A stretch of DNA of 12,285 bases, from positions 1 to 12,285 of the forward strand of contig JAUWZH010000048.1 of the NCBI GenBank assembly GCA_030615435.1. Reading direction: 5' to 3'. Position numbers and translations under genes: made by a program. The first letter of the stretch is position 1; each line of letters starts with the position of its first letter. The notes under the pieces are model-generated. The model made no database searches, was not told the origin of the DNA, and saw nothing but the letters and a program-made list of their open reading frames with translations. This DNA comes from Candidatus Brocadiaceae bacterium. Lineage in GTDB: Bacteria > Planctomycetota > Brocadiia > SM23-32. Positions 1 through 7,396 of this stretch are shown piece after piece.

Positions 1-73
1 CGATGACCACAGCGTGGCCGCCGATCAACCGCGCGAACGAACGAAAGCCAAACGAGCGACAAACGCGAGCCAT
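1..73 (-). CDS. Possible start of a gene running off the left edge (partial)
   Basis: An ATG at 73-71 on the minus strand is preceded by a good ribosome binding site (GGGAGGAA, about 7 bases upstream). The frame stays open for the 24 codons left before the window ends. The visible N-terminus starts MARVCRSFGFRSFARLIGG and is basic and then moderately hydrophobic, so it could be a signal or membrane-anchor start, but too little is present to name a family. It lies 82 bases after the oligogalacturonate lyase stop on the same strand, so it could be co-transcribed with it. It may also be a chance open stretch. Confidence 0.35.
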   Translation of the reverse strand, partial: MARVCRSFGFRSFARLIGGHAVVI

Positions 74-155
74 TCCCTTGTTCCTCCCAAGGATTCTCGC
101 CCACCACACCGGTCGGCGCGGACGCCGCAAGCGAATCCCCAACCCCGCTCGCCTG

Positions 156-1304
156 TCAATCCAGCGATTCGAGCAGGCCTTCCGGGACCACGGCTGCGTA
201 AACCTGCGGGATGCCCGTAGCGTCCGAGTTGTAGATCACGTGGCGGTTGTCCGCCGTGAAGTAAGGGTGAGGGTGCGTGTACTGCGCCCCGCCGCAGGAT
301 GTGCCCGTCTCCAGCAGTTCTTCCGTCCGTCCGGTCTCGATGCCGCCGACGATCAGCGGCACCCGCGGGGGAAAGTCCCGATAGCAGTCCGCCACGAAGT
401 ACCTGCCGCACTTCGAGACTGAGATGTGGTTGAAGACGTGGCCCGGCGCCGCGACCGGCGTGGGCTTCTCCTCTCCGGCAGCAGCAACGAAGAGAGTGGC
501 GTCGCTGAATGCGCTCACCCCCTCGACGTCGTGCGAGGTCGAGAACAGGACACGGCCAGTGTCCCCGACGAAACATTCGTGCCCTGTGCCGTCACATGTC
601 CAGGGCCTGCCCACGGGGATCTCGCCGGGATTGCCTCCTCGTGCGTCAATCACCGTCAGGTCTATGCTGCCTGAGCCCATCTTCACCAGGTTGCCCTTCT
701 CGTCGAAGCGCCAGCCCTTGTTTACCTGGAACAGGATACGGTCGCCGGTGGCCGGGGCATATTGCACGTGGCCCATTGGATCGGGGAGTTCGTACAGCAC
801 CTCCCATTCCCCTCGCTCGATCTCCAGCTTTACGACACAGTACGCGCCGTCCGGGTTCCGCACGACGCGGACCAGGTGGCGGAAGTCCGGACTGACCGAT
901 CCCAATGCCCCGCCGCACCGGGCGTCGTCGAGGGGGCCCTCGTAGAGTTGCTCTTTCTGCATGGTCTCGAAGGACACCCGCCACAGCTTCCAGCACTTCC
1001 GTTCCTTCGTCCAGTAGTGGAGCCACTGACGCCAGGCGGACGTTGAGACCCCGTAGACCCGGCCCATGGGCTCAACGAGGGTGATTTTCAGCGTTTCCAC
1101 GTCAGCGACCAACAGTGCGTCTCCGCTGCCGACCGTCCAGTCCTGCGAGCGCAGGACCGCTATGCGCTTGCCGTCCGGCGAGGTGTAGGGCTGCTCGCCG
1201 TAAACGTTGTTGCTCATCAGCGTCGAAGAGGTCATCTGGTGCAGTGACCAACGCCCCGCCGAGTCCTTCTCCCTGCTGTTCGCTTCCAGAACCCACTGCG
1301 TCAT
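156..1304 (-). CDS. ogl: Oligogalacturonate lyase, polysaccharide lyase family 22 (beta-propeller)
   Basis: Predicted cytoplasmic oligogalacturonate lyase of 382 residues, which cleaves short unsaturated pectin fragments (digalacturonate and similar) by beta-elimination to keto-uronates. The length matches the family (about 388). Propeller-blade repeats of the SPDGK type recur along the chain, for example TSPDGKRIAV, SVSPDFRHLV and YFTADNRHVI. Residues characteristic of the metal site are visible: Gln341, His344 and His346 in QYTHPHPYF, plus a His in HVFNHIS near 289-293. His242 in GTGHE fits the proposed catalytic base. These match, from memory, the Mn-binding and base residues described for the Yersinia enzyme. 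No signal peptide is seen, as expected for a cytoplasmic PL22. I chose the ATG at 1304 because GGAAAGAG lies 8 bases upstream; a GTG at 1376 would add 24 unlikely residues. It lies 186 bases after the protease gene, so co-transcription is uncertain. Other pectin genes are absent from the window. Confidence 0.83.
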   Translation of the reverse strand: MTQWVLEANSREKDSAGRWSLHQMTSSTLMSNNVYGEQPYTSPDGKRIAVLRSQDWTVGSGDALLVADVETLKITLVEPMGRVYGVSTSAWRQWLHYWTKERKCWKLWRVSFETMQKEQLYEGPLDDARCGGALGSVSPDFRHLVRVVRNPDGAYCVVKLEIERGEWEVLYELPDPMGHVQYAPATGDRILFQVNKGWRFDEKGNLVKMGSGSIDLTVIDARGGNPGEIPVGRPWTCDGTGHECFVGDTGRVLFSTSHDVEGVSAFSDATLFVAAAGEEKPTPVAAPGHVFNHISVSKCGRYFVADCYRDFPPRVPLIVGGIETGRTEELLETGTSCGGAQYTHPHPYFTADNRHVIYNSDATGIPQVYAAVVPEGLLESLD

Positions 1305-1490
1305 TGCAACGTCTCTTTCCAACCAGGAACTCGTTGTCGGCCTACCATTAGACCGGTTCAGGCCGGCGCAGTCCACTGACTGGGGATCGTCTCAGCCCTC
1401 GAAGTGACGGCTCGGCCTCTCGAACAGGGACAGTATCTGCGCATCCGTCGTGGATTTGCTCACCGGCAGAACTCGTGAGGGCGACCGGCC
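1305..1490. other. Spacer between the protease and lyase genes
   Basis: This 186-base gap on the minus strand has no clear sigma-70 promoter by eye. Overlapping the end of the protease gene, GCCTGAGCG and CGCTGAGGC (about 1489-1523) can pair with one mismatch, but no T-run follows. Whether the lyase is read from its own promoter or through from the protease cannot be decided. Confidence 0.3.
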
Positions 1491-2654
1491 TCAGCGTCCT
1501 GGCCTGCGGCCCCCGCTCAGGCGGCTCTTGAGGGCGAGGAAGTCCAGCAAATCGCGCTGGCTGATGATGCCGATCGGGCGGTCGTTTTCGACCACCATCA
1601 GCCGCGTGCTTTCCTCCGTCAGGCGCACGAGGGCCTCCACGGCATCGGTGCCGGGGGCCATCTCGGTGTCGGCGGAGCGATCACGCATGAGCTCTCCCAC
1701 CGTGACTCTCTCCCAGTCCGCCTGGTCCACCCTTGTCGGGTCGCAGGCGTGCATGGCACCGATAAGCCTCCCCTCCTCGTCCACCACAGGGAAGATGGCG
1801 AAATGGTAGGGGAGCGCGTACTGATCAACAAACCGCCGCAGCGTGAGGTCTGGGCCGACAGTGACGAGGTTGGGGCTCATGAAACGACCCACCACTTCGC
1901 CGCCGAGGCTATGCCGCATGCGGACCTGCTGCAGGCTGCCGGCCGCCGCCTGCCGCAAGAAGATGCCGATGAAGACGAGCCATATCCCCCCAAGAACCGC
2001 CTGTCTGAACATCGCCCAAACACCTGCGATGATCAGCAGCAGCGCGAACGCCGACCCGATCCCCCCCGCTATCAGAGTGGCAGTGCGAATGTCTCCGGAC
2101 AGGCCCCACAGGATGCTGCGAGCGACCCGCCCTCCGTCCAGCGGGAAGGCCGGCAAGCTGTTGAAAAACGCAAGGACGAAGTTGACCATCGCCAGATACT
2201 GTAAGAGCACACGTACCGAGACAGGCCAGGACCGTGCGAACCCCACCATCCAACCGGCCAGGAACACGAAGGCAATCAAAACGCTGGACAGCGGCCCCAC
2301 GACGGCCATGAAGAACTCCGAGGCGGCGGTCGGCGGCTCGTCTCCAAGTTCACTCACCCCCCCGAAGATGAACAGCGTGATGCCCTTCACGGGTATGCCG
2401 GTGTAACGTGCAACGACGGAGTGAGCCAGCTCATGAGCGATCAGTGAGGCGAAAAGCCCGAGAGCCCCGAGAACGCCAAGCGCCCAGTAAGTGGCCGCGC
2501 CGACAGGCTCATCACCCATCCACTGGCGAAACAACCCCGTCTTGCTGGACAGAGAGAAAACGATCAGCATGAACAGGAAGAACCAGGTCGGATGGATCTT
2601 GATGGGGAAGCCGAATATCCTGAACAGCGTCCTGCTCCGGCCCAGAAATGGCAT
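1491..2654 (-). CDS. Membrane-embedded M50 (site-2-type) metalloprotease with C-terminal CBS pair
   Basis: Predicted intramembrane zinc metalloprotease of the S2P/SpoIVFB class, 387 residues. The zinc-binding HELAH motif is at about residues 74-78 in a hydrophobic segment. The third zinc ligand is Asp173 in the NSLPAFPLDGGR motif at about 165-176. Hydrophobic spans cover roughly residues 20-240, consistent with about six membrane helices. A tandem CBS pair occupies about 255-376, ending in the typical RPIGIISQRDLLDFL. CBS pairs in this family bind adenosine nucleotides and probably gate activity by cell energy state. Substrates are usually membrane-anchored regulators or leftover signal peptides; none can be identified here. 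The ATG at 2654 has AAAGGA about 5-6 bases upstream and is preferred over TTG at 2690. It starts 46 bases after the upstream eRF1-like gene, so the two probably share the promoter at 3171-3199. Confidence 0.9.
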   Translation of the reverse strand: MPFLGRSRTLFRIFGFPIKIHPTWFFLFMLIVFSLSSKTGLFRQWMGDEPVGAATYWALGVLGALGLFASLIAHELAHSVVARYTGIPVKGITLFIFGGVSELGDEPPTAASEFFMAVVGPLSSVLIAFVFLAGWMVGFARSWPVSVRVLLQYLAMVNFVLAFFNSLPAFPLDGGRVARSILWGLSGDIRTATLIAGGIGSAFALLLIIAGVWAMFRQAVLGGIWLVFIGIFLRQAAAGSLQQVRMRHSLGGEVVGRFMSPNLVTVGPDLTLRRFVDQYALPYHFAIFPVVDEEGRLIGAMHACDPTRVDQADWERVTVGELMRDRSADTEMAPGTDAVEALVRLTEESTRLMVVENDRPIGIISQRDLLDFLALKSRLSGGRRPGR

Positions 2655-2700
2655 CACGATCCTTTCTGCCTCAAGGTGCCTCGGAGCCAAGAGGGCCGGT

Positions 2701-3117
2701 TCAGTGCGGCAGCCCGAAGAAATCCTTCGTCTTCGCTGCCATCTGCCCCTCGGTCATCTTTTTGTCCGCATTCTCCACGCCCTTGACCTGCCCCCGGAAC
2801 CCCTTGTCCTTCCTGATGAGTGCGGCCAACTCCTTCTTCGCCTGTCCCGGCCCGAACAGGAAGATCTCCTCTGCGGAACGCAGCACCTCGCCGAGCTTCT
2901 TGTAGTAGTGCTTGAGCTGCTCGTGGCGACGCGCTTGCAGGTCGGCGTGTGGAACGGCGCCGCCGTGATCGCTCCTCCCTATGACGTCAATCGGTTCGCC
3001 CTCCTCCTGATACTCAGACTCCATCACCATCTTCTCCATTTCCCCATCCCGATCGGACCAGAACAGCATGGCACAACGGTGGTCCACCCATACGCCCACC
3101 AGCGGTTTGCCTCTCAT
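2701..3117 (-). CDS. eRF1-domain-3-like small protein (bacterial translational-machinery-like family)
   Basis: A 138-residue soluble protein resembling the small bacterial proteins annotated as translational machinery or eRF1-domain-3-like. The pattern is an N-terminal strand VWVDHR (residues 9-14), a helix rich in charged residues (HEQLKHYYKKLGEVL), then a strand and turn with the family signature IFLFGPGQAKKEL (about 85-97). The C-terminal segment MTEGQMAAKTKDFF (121-134) matches the usual T-x-GQL-x-A-x(3)-F ending. The role is not established; a link to ribosome or RNA handling is inferred only from the fold resemblance. The ATG at 3117 is chosen because a near-perfect AAGGAGGT sits just upstream (gap about 4), whereas the TTG at 3138 lies upstream of that site. 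It is the first gene after a strong promoter and is followed closely by the M50 protease gene. Confidence 0.68.
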   Translation of the reverse strand: MRGKPLVGVWVDHRCAMLFWSDRDGEMEKMVMESEYQEEGEPIDVIGRSDHGGAVPHADLQARRHEQLKHYYKKLGEVLRSAEEIFLFGPGQAKKELAALIRKDKGFRGQVKGVENADKKMTEGQMAAKTKDFFGLPH

Positions 3118-3170
3118 GCCACCTCCTTGCGGAACCAAGAAGAGCCACGCCCGGCAGACTGTCTAAGTCC

Positions 3171-3199
3171 ATACTAAGTGCGCCGCCCGGCAGTGTCAA
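3171..3199 (-). promoter_or_regulatory. Sigma-70-type promoter for the leftward eRF1-like / M50 genes
   Basis: Read on the minus strand, there is a perfect -35 box TTGACA (3199-3194), a 17-base spacer and a -10 box TAGTAT (3176-3171, four of six consensus bases). Transcription would start near 3164, giving a leader of about 47 bases before the ATG at 3117. It stands back to back with the rightward promoter at 3368-3396. This is a reading of consensus only. Confidence 0.7.
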
Positions 3200-3367
3200 G
3201 GATTTGAGGCCGGTTCGCCTTTCCGCTGTTCCACACGCACCCGCCTCGCAGGCCGTGCAGGTGGTTCCTCTGAGGTCGAGAGGCTGTTGAAGAACCTGAG
3301 ACGCCGCCCGGCGTGAGCTTCTTCACGGGTTCCCTCCAAAATGCAGGCTCGGGGCGGCCCCGCCGCC

Positions 3368-3396
3368 TTGACAAGGGGCCCTGTGGAGCCTATATT
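3368..3396 (+). promoter_or_regulatory. Strong sigma-70-type promoter for the MetVF operon
   Basis: A perfect -35 TTGACA (3368-3373), exactly 17 bases, then -10 TATATT (3391-3396, five of six consensus). The expected start of transcription is near 3403, giving a leader of about 110 bases before the GTG at 3514. This rules out the longer upstream reading from GTG 3313, which would begin before the promoter. A GC-rich inverted repeat (CGGGG/CCCCG, 3350-3362) lies just upstream of the -35 box and could be a binding site, but nothing more can be said. Confidence 0.75.
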
Positions 3397-3513
3397 ACGG
3401 GTCTTTTGCCGTTGTTCTGCTTTGCCGTCGGTTACAGCAGCGGACCTGGCCTTTTCGGTTTGCTGCCGCACGATGCCGACAAGTACTGCTGCTCGACTCA
3501 GGAAACCGCAAGA

Positions 3514-5502
3514 GTGGCCGAAACAACGCCAGAGAAGACCGATGGAGTGGAGCCTGAAACCCATGCCCCCTGCAGGGTCGCCTGCCCGGTGCGGACCGAT
3601 ACCAGGGGCTACGTGGACCTCATAGCTCGGGGTCGCTACCGGGAGGCCTTCGAAAAGATCCGCCAGGCCAACCCGTTCCCGTCCGTTTGCGCGCTGATCT
3701 GTCATCACCCATGTGAGGTGGAATGCCGCCGGCAGGACGTGGATGACCCTGTGGCGTTGCGCCACCTGAAGCGCTTTGCGGTGGAGCAGGCTCGGGAATA
3801 CCGCGAGCGTGCCCGTCACGCGGCCGAGATCACCCACTCCGAGACCATCGGGGTCGTGGGCAGCGGGCCGGCCGGCCTCACGGTGGCACACGACTGCATC
3901 AACGAGGGTTACGCCGTCACCGTTTATGAGTCTTTGCCCAGAGCCGGGGGGCTGCTCTCTTGCAGCATCCCGAAATACCGCCTGCCTGAGGAGGCTCTCA
4001 CGCCGGACCTGGAGGATATCCTGGCCCTCGGTGTGGAGATCAGGACGGGGGTGACCGTCGGCGAAGACGTCACCTTGCAGGAGCTTCAGGAGAAGCACGA
4101 GGCGGTGGTGCTGGCGGTGGGGCTCTCCGAGAGCCGCGACCTGCCTCTGGAGAACCACGACCACCCGGATGTCCTCATGGCCCTGCCGTTCCTGTGTTCC
4201 GTTGCCCTGGGCAGACCCCCTCAGGTGCGGGACGAGGTGATCGTGATAGGCGGGGGCAACGTCGCGGTGGACGTGGCCCGCACCTGCGTGCGGCTTGGCG
4301 CCGGCACCGTCAGGATGATATGTCTGGAGAACGAGGAGGAGATGCCCGCCTGGGAGTGGGAGTCGCGCGAGGCACTGGAGGAGGGAATTGAGATAATCCA
4401 CAGGCGTGGGCCCACGAAAGTCCTGATCGAAGAGGGGCGGATTGTCGGCGTGACCGTGCGTGAGGTGGAGCGCGTGTTCGACGAGAAGGGCAGGTTCGCC
4501 CCGACCTATCATGACGATCGGCTCAGCACGGTTGCCGGGCAGATGATCATCGTAGCCATTGGGCAGCGTGCGAACCTCGACCTGCTGGGAGGAACGCCGG
4601 TGCGGCTTGCCCGCGAGGGCATGCTCCAGTTCGACGCGGAGACGATGACCACCTCGGAAGGTGGGATCTTCGCCTGCGGTGAGGTTGTGACGGGACCGGG
4701 CTCTGCCATTGAGGCAGTGGCCAGCGGCCACCGCGCTGCCCGGGCCGTGCTCGGGTACCTTCGGACGGGGCGTGCCCCAGTCGTAGAAGAGGAAAAGCTG
4801 GAGGCGGTCGAGGAACTGCCCAGGAACATCATCGAGAAGGTGAAGAGCATCCCGCTGGTCGCCATGCCGACTCTCTCCCCGGAGGAGCGCAAGAGGAGCT
4901 TCGTGCAGTTTGAGCTCGGTTACGGGGAAAAAGACGCGCTCGCCGAGGCGCGCCGCTGCCTCTCGTGCGCAGTCGGCGCCGTGGTGGATGAGGACAGATG
5001 CGCCGCTTGCCTGACATGCGCGCGGATTTGCCCGTTTGAGGTGCCGGTCGTGGACGAGGTTGCCAGAATGGTCTCCGAGACGTGCCAGTCCTGCGGCCTG
5101 TGCGTGGCGGAATGCCCCGCAAGTTGCATAACCATCAAGCGTTTCCAGGACGTGGGCGAGATCGCAGACCGGATTGTCGCCCTCTTGCAGGACGCCGGGA
5201 CAGAAGTGACCCGTGTGGAGATAGTGTGCTCTCGTGATGCCGAGACGAAAGAGAAACTCCAGGACCGCATCGTGAAAGCTGACGGTGAAGTGCTTGCCCG
5301 GGTGCCGGTTACGTGTGCGGCGCTGGCCGGGGAAGTGGACATGATGAAACCGTTCGAGCTCGGCGTGAAGGCCGTGCTCGTGCGGCGCTGCAGGGAGTGC
5401 CTGTACAACGGCGCCTCCAAGCGTCTCGCAAAGCGCGTGGGACGCACGAAGGAGATTCTCGACGCGGCCGGCGTGGGCGGCGAGAGGCTGACTCTGGAAT
5501 GA
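3514..5502 (+). CDS. NAD(P)H-oxidising flavoprotein / ferredoxin / MvhD-like fusion, electron input for MetVF
   Basis: A 662-residue soluble iron-sulfur flavoprotein. Residues about 15-90 are the cysteine-rich N-terminal domain of the GltD/NfnB/dihydropyrimidine dehydrogenase group (Cys20, 24, 59, 63, 67, 71). An FAD-binding GSGPAG follows at 116-121, a pyridine-nucleotide Rossmann motif GGGNVA at 246-251, and the closing FAD motif FACGEVVTGPGSAIEAVASG at 386-405. Two ferredoxin-type 4Fe-4S motifs follow (Cys496/499/502/506 and Cys524/527/530/534). The tail from about 565 resembles MvhD (hydrogenase delta subunit), with Cys572, 601, 626 and 629, but lacks the usual N-terminal paired-cysteine motif. 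The GTG at 3514 is chosen from AGGA 10 bases upstream and the promoter at 3368; the frame is open back to GTG 3313, but that lies before the promoter. metV begins 24 bases downstream. I infer that it passes electrons from NAD(P)H to MetVF. The domain order is seen; the electron partner is inference. Confidence 0.85.
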   Translation: MAETTPEKTDGVEPETHAPCRVACPVRTDTRGYVDLIARGRYREAFEKIRQANPFPSVCALICHHPCEVECRRQDVDDPVALRHLKRFAVEQAREYRERARHAAEITHSETIGVVGSGPAGLTVAHDCINEGYAVTVYESLPRAGGLLSCSIPKYRLPEEALTPDLEDILALGVEIRTGVTVGEDVTLQELQEKHEAVVLAVGLSESRDLPLENHDHPDVLMALPFLCSVALGRPPQVRDEVIVIGGGNVAVDVARTCVRLGAGTVRMICLENEEEMPAWEWESREALEEGIEIIHRRGPTKVLIEEGRIVGVTVREVERVFDEKGRFAPTYHDDRLSTVAGQMIIVAIGQRANLDLLGGTPVRLAREGMLQFDAETMTTSEGGIFACGEVVTGPGSAIEAVASGHRAARAVLGYLRTGRAPVVEEEKLEAVEELPRNIIEKVKSIPLVAMPTLSPEERKRSFVQFELGYGEKDALAEARRCLSCAVGAVVDEDRCAACLTCARICPFEVPVVDEVARMVSETCQSCGLCVAECPASCITIKRFQDVGEIADRIVALLQDAGTEVTRVEIVCSRDAETKEKLQDRIVKADGEVLARVPVTCAALAGEVDMMKPFELGVKAVLVRRCRECLYNGASKRLAKRVGRTKEILDAAGVGGERLTLE

Positions 5503-5526
5503 GGGTTCTCGAAGGAGTCCGCGTAG

Positions 5527-6234
5527 ATGATTAAGGCAAACAGCAAACCGCTGGGTGAAGTGTTCGGGTTTATCGAGAACTGCAAGAAGGTCCTCGTCCT
5601 TGGGTGCGGCGGCTGCGCCACCGTGTGCCAGGTCGGCGGCGAAAAAGAGGTCGGCGTGCTGGCCCAGGCGCTTCGCCTCAAGGCCGGGACCGAGGGCAAG
5701 CAGATCGAGTTCCTCGAGAACACCGTCACCCGCCAGTGCGAGCCTGAGTTCGTTGACCCCGTAGTGGAGGGGCTGGGGGACGTGGAGGCGATCGTCTCGA
5801 CCGCCTGTGGCGTTGGGGTGAATCACCTGGTGGAGCGGGGGTGTCCGGTCCCGGTCTTCCCCGGCGTTGATACCGTGTTCATGGGTTCCACGCTGGAGCA
5901 CGGCGAATGGGCCGAGCGCTGCGCCGCCTGCGGCCAGTGCGTCCTGCACCTGACCGGGGGCATCTGCCCCATCGCGCGCTGTGCGAAGAACCTCCTCAAC
6001 GGCCCGTGCGGCGGGACCACAGAGGACGGGATGTGCGAGATCAGCACCCCCGAGAACCCCGTGCCGTGTGCGTGGGCGGAGATAGTAGAGCGGATGAAGC
6101 AGCTCGGCACGCTCCAGGAGCTCGGCGAGATTCAGCCGCCGAAAGACTGGTCAACGGCGAGGGACGGCGGGCCTCGCAGGCGCGTGAGGGCCGACCTGAA
6201 ACTCGATCGGCAGGAACAGAAGGTTCAAAGCTGA
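5527..6234 (+). CDS. metV: MetV, iron-sulfur partner of methylenetetrahydrofolate reductase
   Basis: A 235-residue cysteine-rich protein of the family named methylenetetrahydrofolate reductase C-terminal domain (MetV in acetogens). Fifteen cysteines include an N-terminal cluster (Cys19, 27, 30, 34), the ACGVGVNHL segment near 94, and the diagnostic C-terminal stretch CAACGQC (132-138), CPIARC (147-152), NGPCGG (158-163) and Cys170/181. In known MetVF enzymes this subunit carries iron-sulfur clusters that deliver electrons to the FAD of MetF. There is no signal peptide or membrane span. The ATG at 5527 has GAAGGAG 9 bases upstream. It sits between the flavoprotein fusion and metF with gaps of 24 and 44 bases, consistent with one transcript. 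The final 30 or so residues are basic and poorly conserved in appearance. The family is clear; the exact cluster content cannot be read from the sequence. Confidence 0.88.
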   Translation: MIKANSKPLGEVFGFIENCKKVLVLGCGGCATVCQVGGEKEVGVLAQALRLKAGTEGKQIEFLENTVTRQCEPEFVDPVVEGLGDVEAIVSTACGVGVNHLVERGCPVPVFPGVDTVFMGSTLEHGEWAERCAACGQCVLHLTGGICPIARCAKNLLNGPCGGTTEDGMCEISTPENPVPCAWAEIVERMKQLGTLQELGEIQPPKDWSTARDGGPRRRVRADLKLDRQEQKVQS

Positions 6235-6278
6235 GGCGCCACCTCCGCCAGGGACGCCACAGGCAAGGAGATGCAAAA

Positions 6279-7250
6279 GTGAAAAGCGGCAGTAATCTGG
6301 AGAAGGTCCTGCAAGCCGGACACTTCGCGCTTACCGCCGAACTGGGTCCGCCCATGGGCCCAAGTGACGAGGAAATCAAGCAGAAGATGGAGATCCTGCG
6401 CGGCAACGCCGACGCCTTCAACATCACCGATTGCCAGACCGCCGTGGTCCGCCTTTCCTCCATCGCCGCTGCGATCATGCTCGTGCAGGGCGGGATGGAG
6501 CCCGTGATGCAAATGACGACGCGGGACCGCAACCGCATCGCCATCCAGGCCGACATCCTCGGCGCCGCCGCCTTCGGCATCAAGAACTGCCTGTGCATTG
6601 CAGGGGACCATCAGAAATTCAGCGCCGCAGGCAAGCTCAAGGGACACCCCGGCGCCAAGAACGTCTACGATGTGGATTCCATCCAGCTCGTAGGCATCCT
6701 GAAGAAGATGCGCGACGAGGGCCTGATGGAGGGGGGCGATCCTCTCGACGTGGCGCCCAGGCTCTTCATAGGAGCCGCCTGGACCCCCATGGCGCACCCC
6801 CTGGAGTTCCGCGTGACGCGCCTGGCAAAAAAGGTCGCGGCGGGAGCCGATTTCATCCAGACACAGGGCATCTACGATGTTGAAAGGTTCGCCGAAATCA
6901 TGGTGGAGGTCCGCAACCTCGGCCTGCACGAGAAGACGGCCATCCTGGGAGGCGTCATCGTGCCGAAAAGCGCCGGCATGCTGCGTTACATGGACAGCTC
7001 GGTGGCCGGCGTCTCGGTCCCCAAGGCCCTCATCAAGAGGATGAGTGCTGCCGGTGAGGCCGCCGGCAAGGACAAGAAGCAGGCCCGGCGCAACCAGAGC
7101 AAGGAAGGCATCAAGATCGCGGTTGAGCTCATAGAGCAGTTGCGTGAGACTGAGGGTGTCAGAGGCGTTCACCTCCAGGCCATCGAGTGGGAGAGGGCCA
7201 TTCCCCGGATTGTTGAGCCCGCCGGTCTGCTGCCCCGTCCTCACGTGTAG
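6279..7250 (+). CDS. metF: MetF, 5,10-methylenetetrahydrofolate reductase (MetVF type)
   Basis: A 323-residue FAD enzyme with a TIM-barrel fold that interconverts 5,10-methylene- and 5-methyltetrahydrofolate. The catalytic acid equivalent is Glu21 in LTAELGPP near the N-terminus. TTRDRNR (80-86), CIAGDH (106-111) and the flavin/folate-contacting FIQTQGIYD (192-200) follow in the family order. It serves methionine synthesis and, in acetogens, the methyl branch of the Wood-Ljungdahl pathway. I chose GTG 6279 because AAGGAG (6265-6270) lies 8 bases upstream and conservation starts just after it; the frame is open much further upstream, overlapping metV in another frame, but that part has no similarity. 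An insertion of about 20 residues rich in Lys and Arg (near 265-285) is notable. It is the last gene of the operon. Partner MetV next door makes direct NADPH use, as in E. coli-like MetF, unlikely. Confidence 0.9.
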   Translation: MKSGSNLEKVLQAGHFALTAELGPPMGPSDEEIKQKMEILRGNADAFNITDCQTAVVRLSSIAAAIMLVQGGMEPVMQMTTRDRNRIAIQADILGAAAFGIKNCLCIAGDHQKFSAAGKLKGHPGAKNVYDVDSIQLVGILKKMRDEGLMEGGDPLDVAPRLFIGAAWTPMAHPLEFRVTRLAKKVAAGADFIQTQGIYDVERFAEIMVEVRNLGLHEKTAILGGVIVPKSAGMLRYMDSSVAGVSVPKALIKRMSAAGEAAGKDKKQARRNQSKEGIKIAVELIEQLRETEGVRGVHLQAIEWERAIPRIVEPAGLLPRPHV

Positions 7251-7396
7251 CAGCCTTCCTGGCGAATTCGGCAAGGCATTTCGTGCGAACGCATTCGCCC
7301 TCTGGTCTGCGCTCGAATCATTGCGAGGCATGATGTGCTGCCTGCAGCACAACCTCCCTCTACACGCGGTACCGCCTCCAAATCCCGCACAAGAGG

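Larger units (their letters stand above)
3118..3513. other. Divergent regulatory region
   Basis: About 400 bases between the leftward eRF1-like gene and the rightward flavoprotein gene. It holds two back-to-back sigma-70 promoters (3171-3199 minus, 3368-3396 plus) with about 170 bases between their -35 boxes, room for a regulator. The open frame from GTG 3313 across the plus promoter is not accepted as coding. The leader at about 3403-3513 has no riboswitch core that I recognise. Confidence 0.6.

Noticed and set aside
3313..3513. N-terminal extension of the flavoprotein from GTG 3313
   Set aside because: It starts before the promoter at 3368-3396 and has no similarity to the family; GTG 3514 has a ribosome site and fits the conserved start.
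3196..5949. A 917-codon open frame on the minus strand opposite the flavoprotein and metV
   Set aside because: The plus strand here has clear FAD, NAD(P), Fe-S and MetV motifs and good ribosome sites. The antisense product is low in recognisable motifs and rich in His, Gly, Arg and Leu, as expected for a high-GC shadow.
7335..7350. Hairpin GTGCTG/CAGCAC as a terminator for metF
   Set aside because: No T-run follows and it is 85 bases after the stop; kept only as a remark in the intergenic entry.
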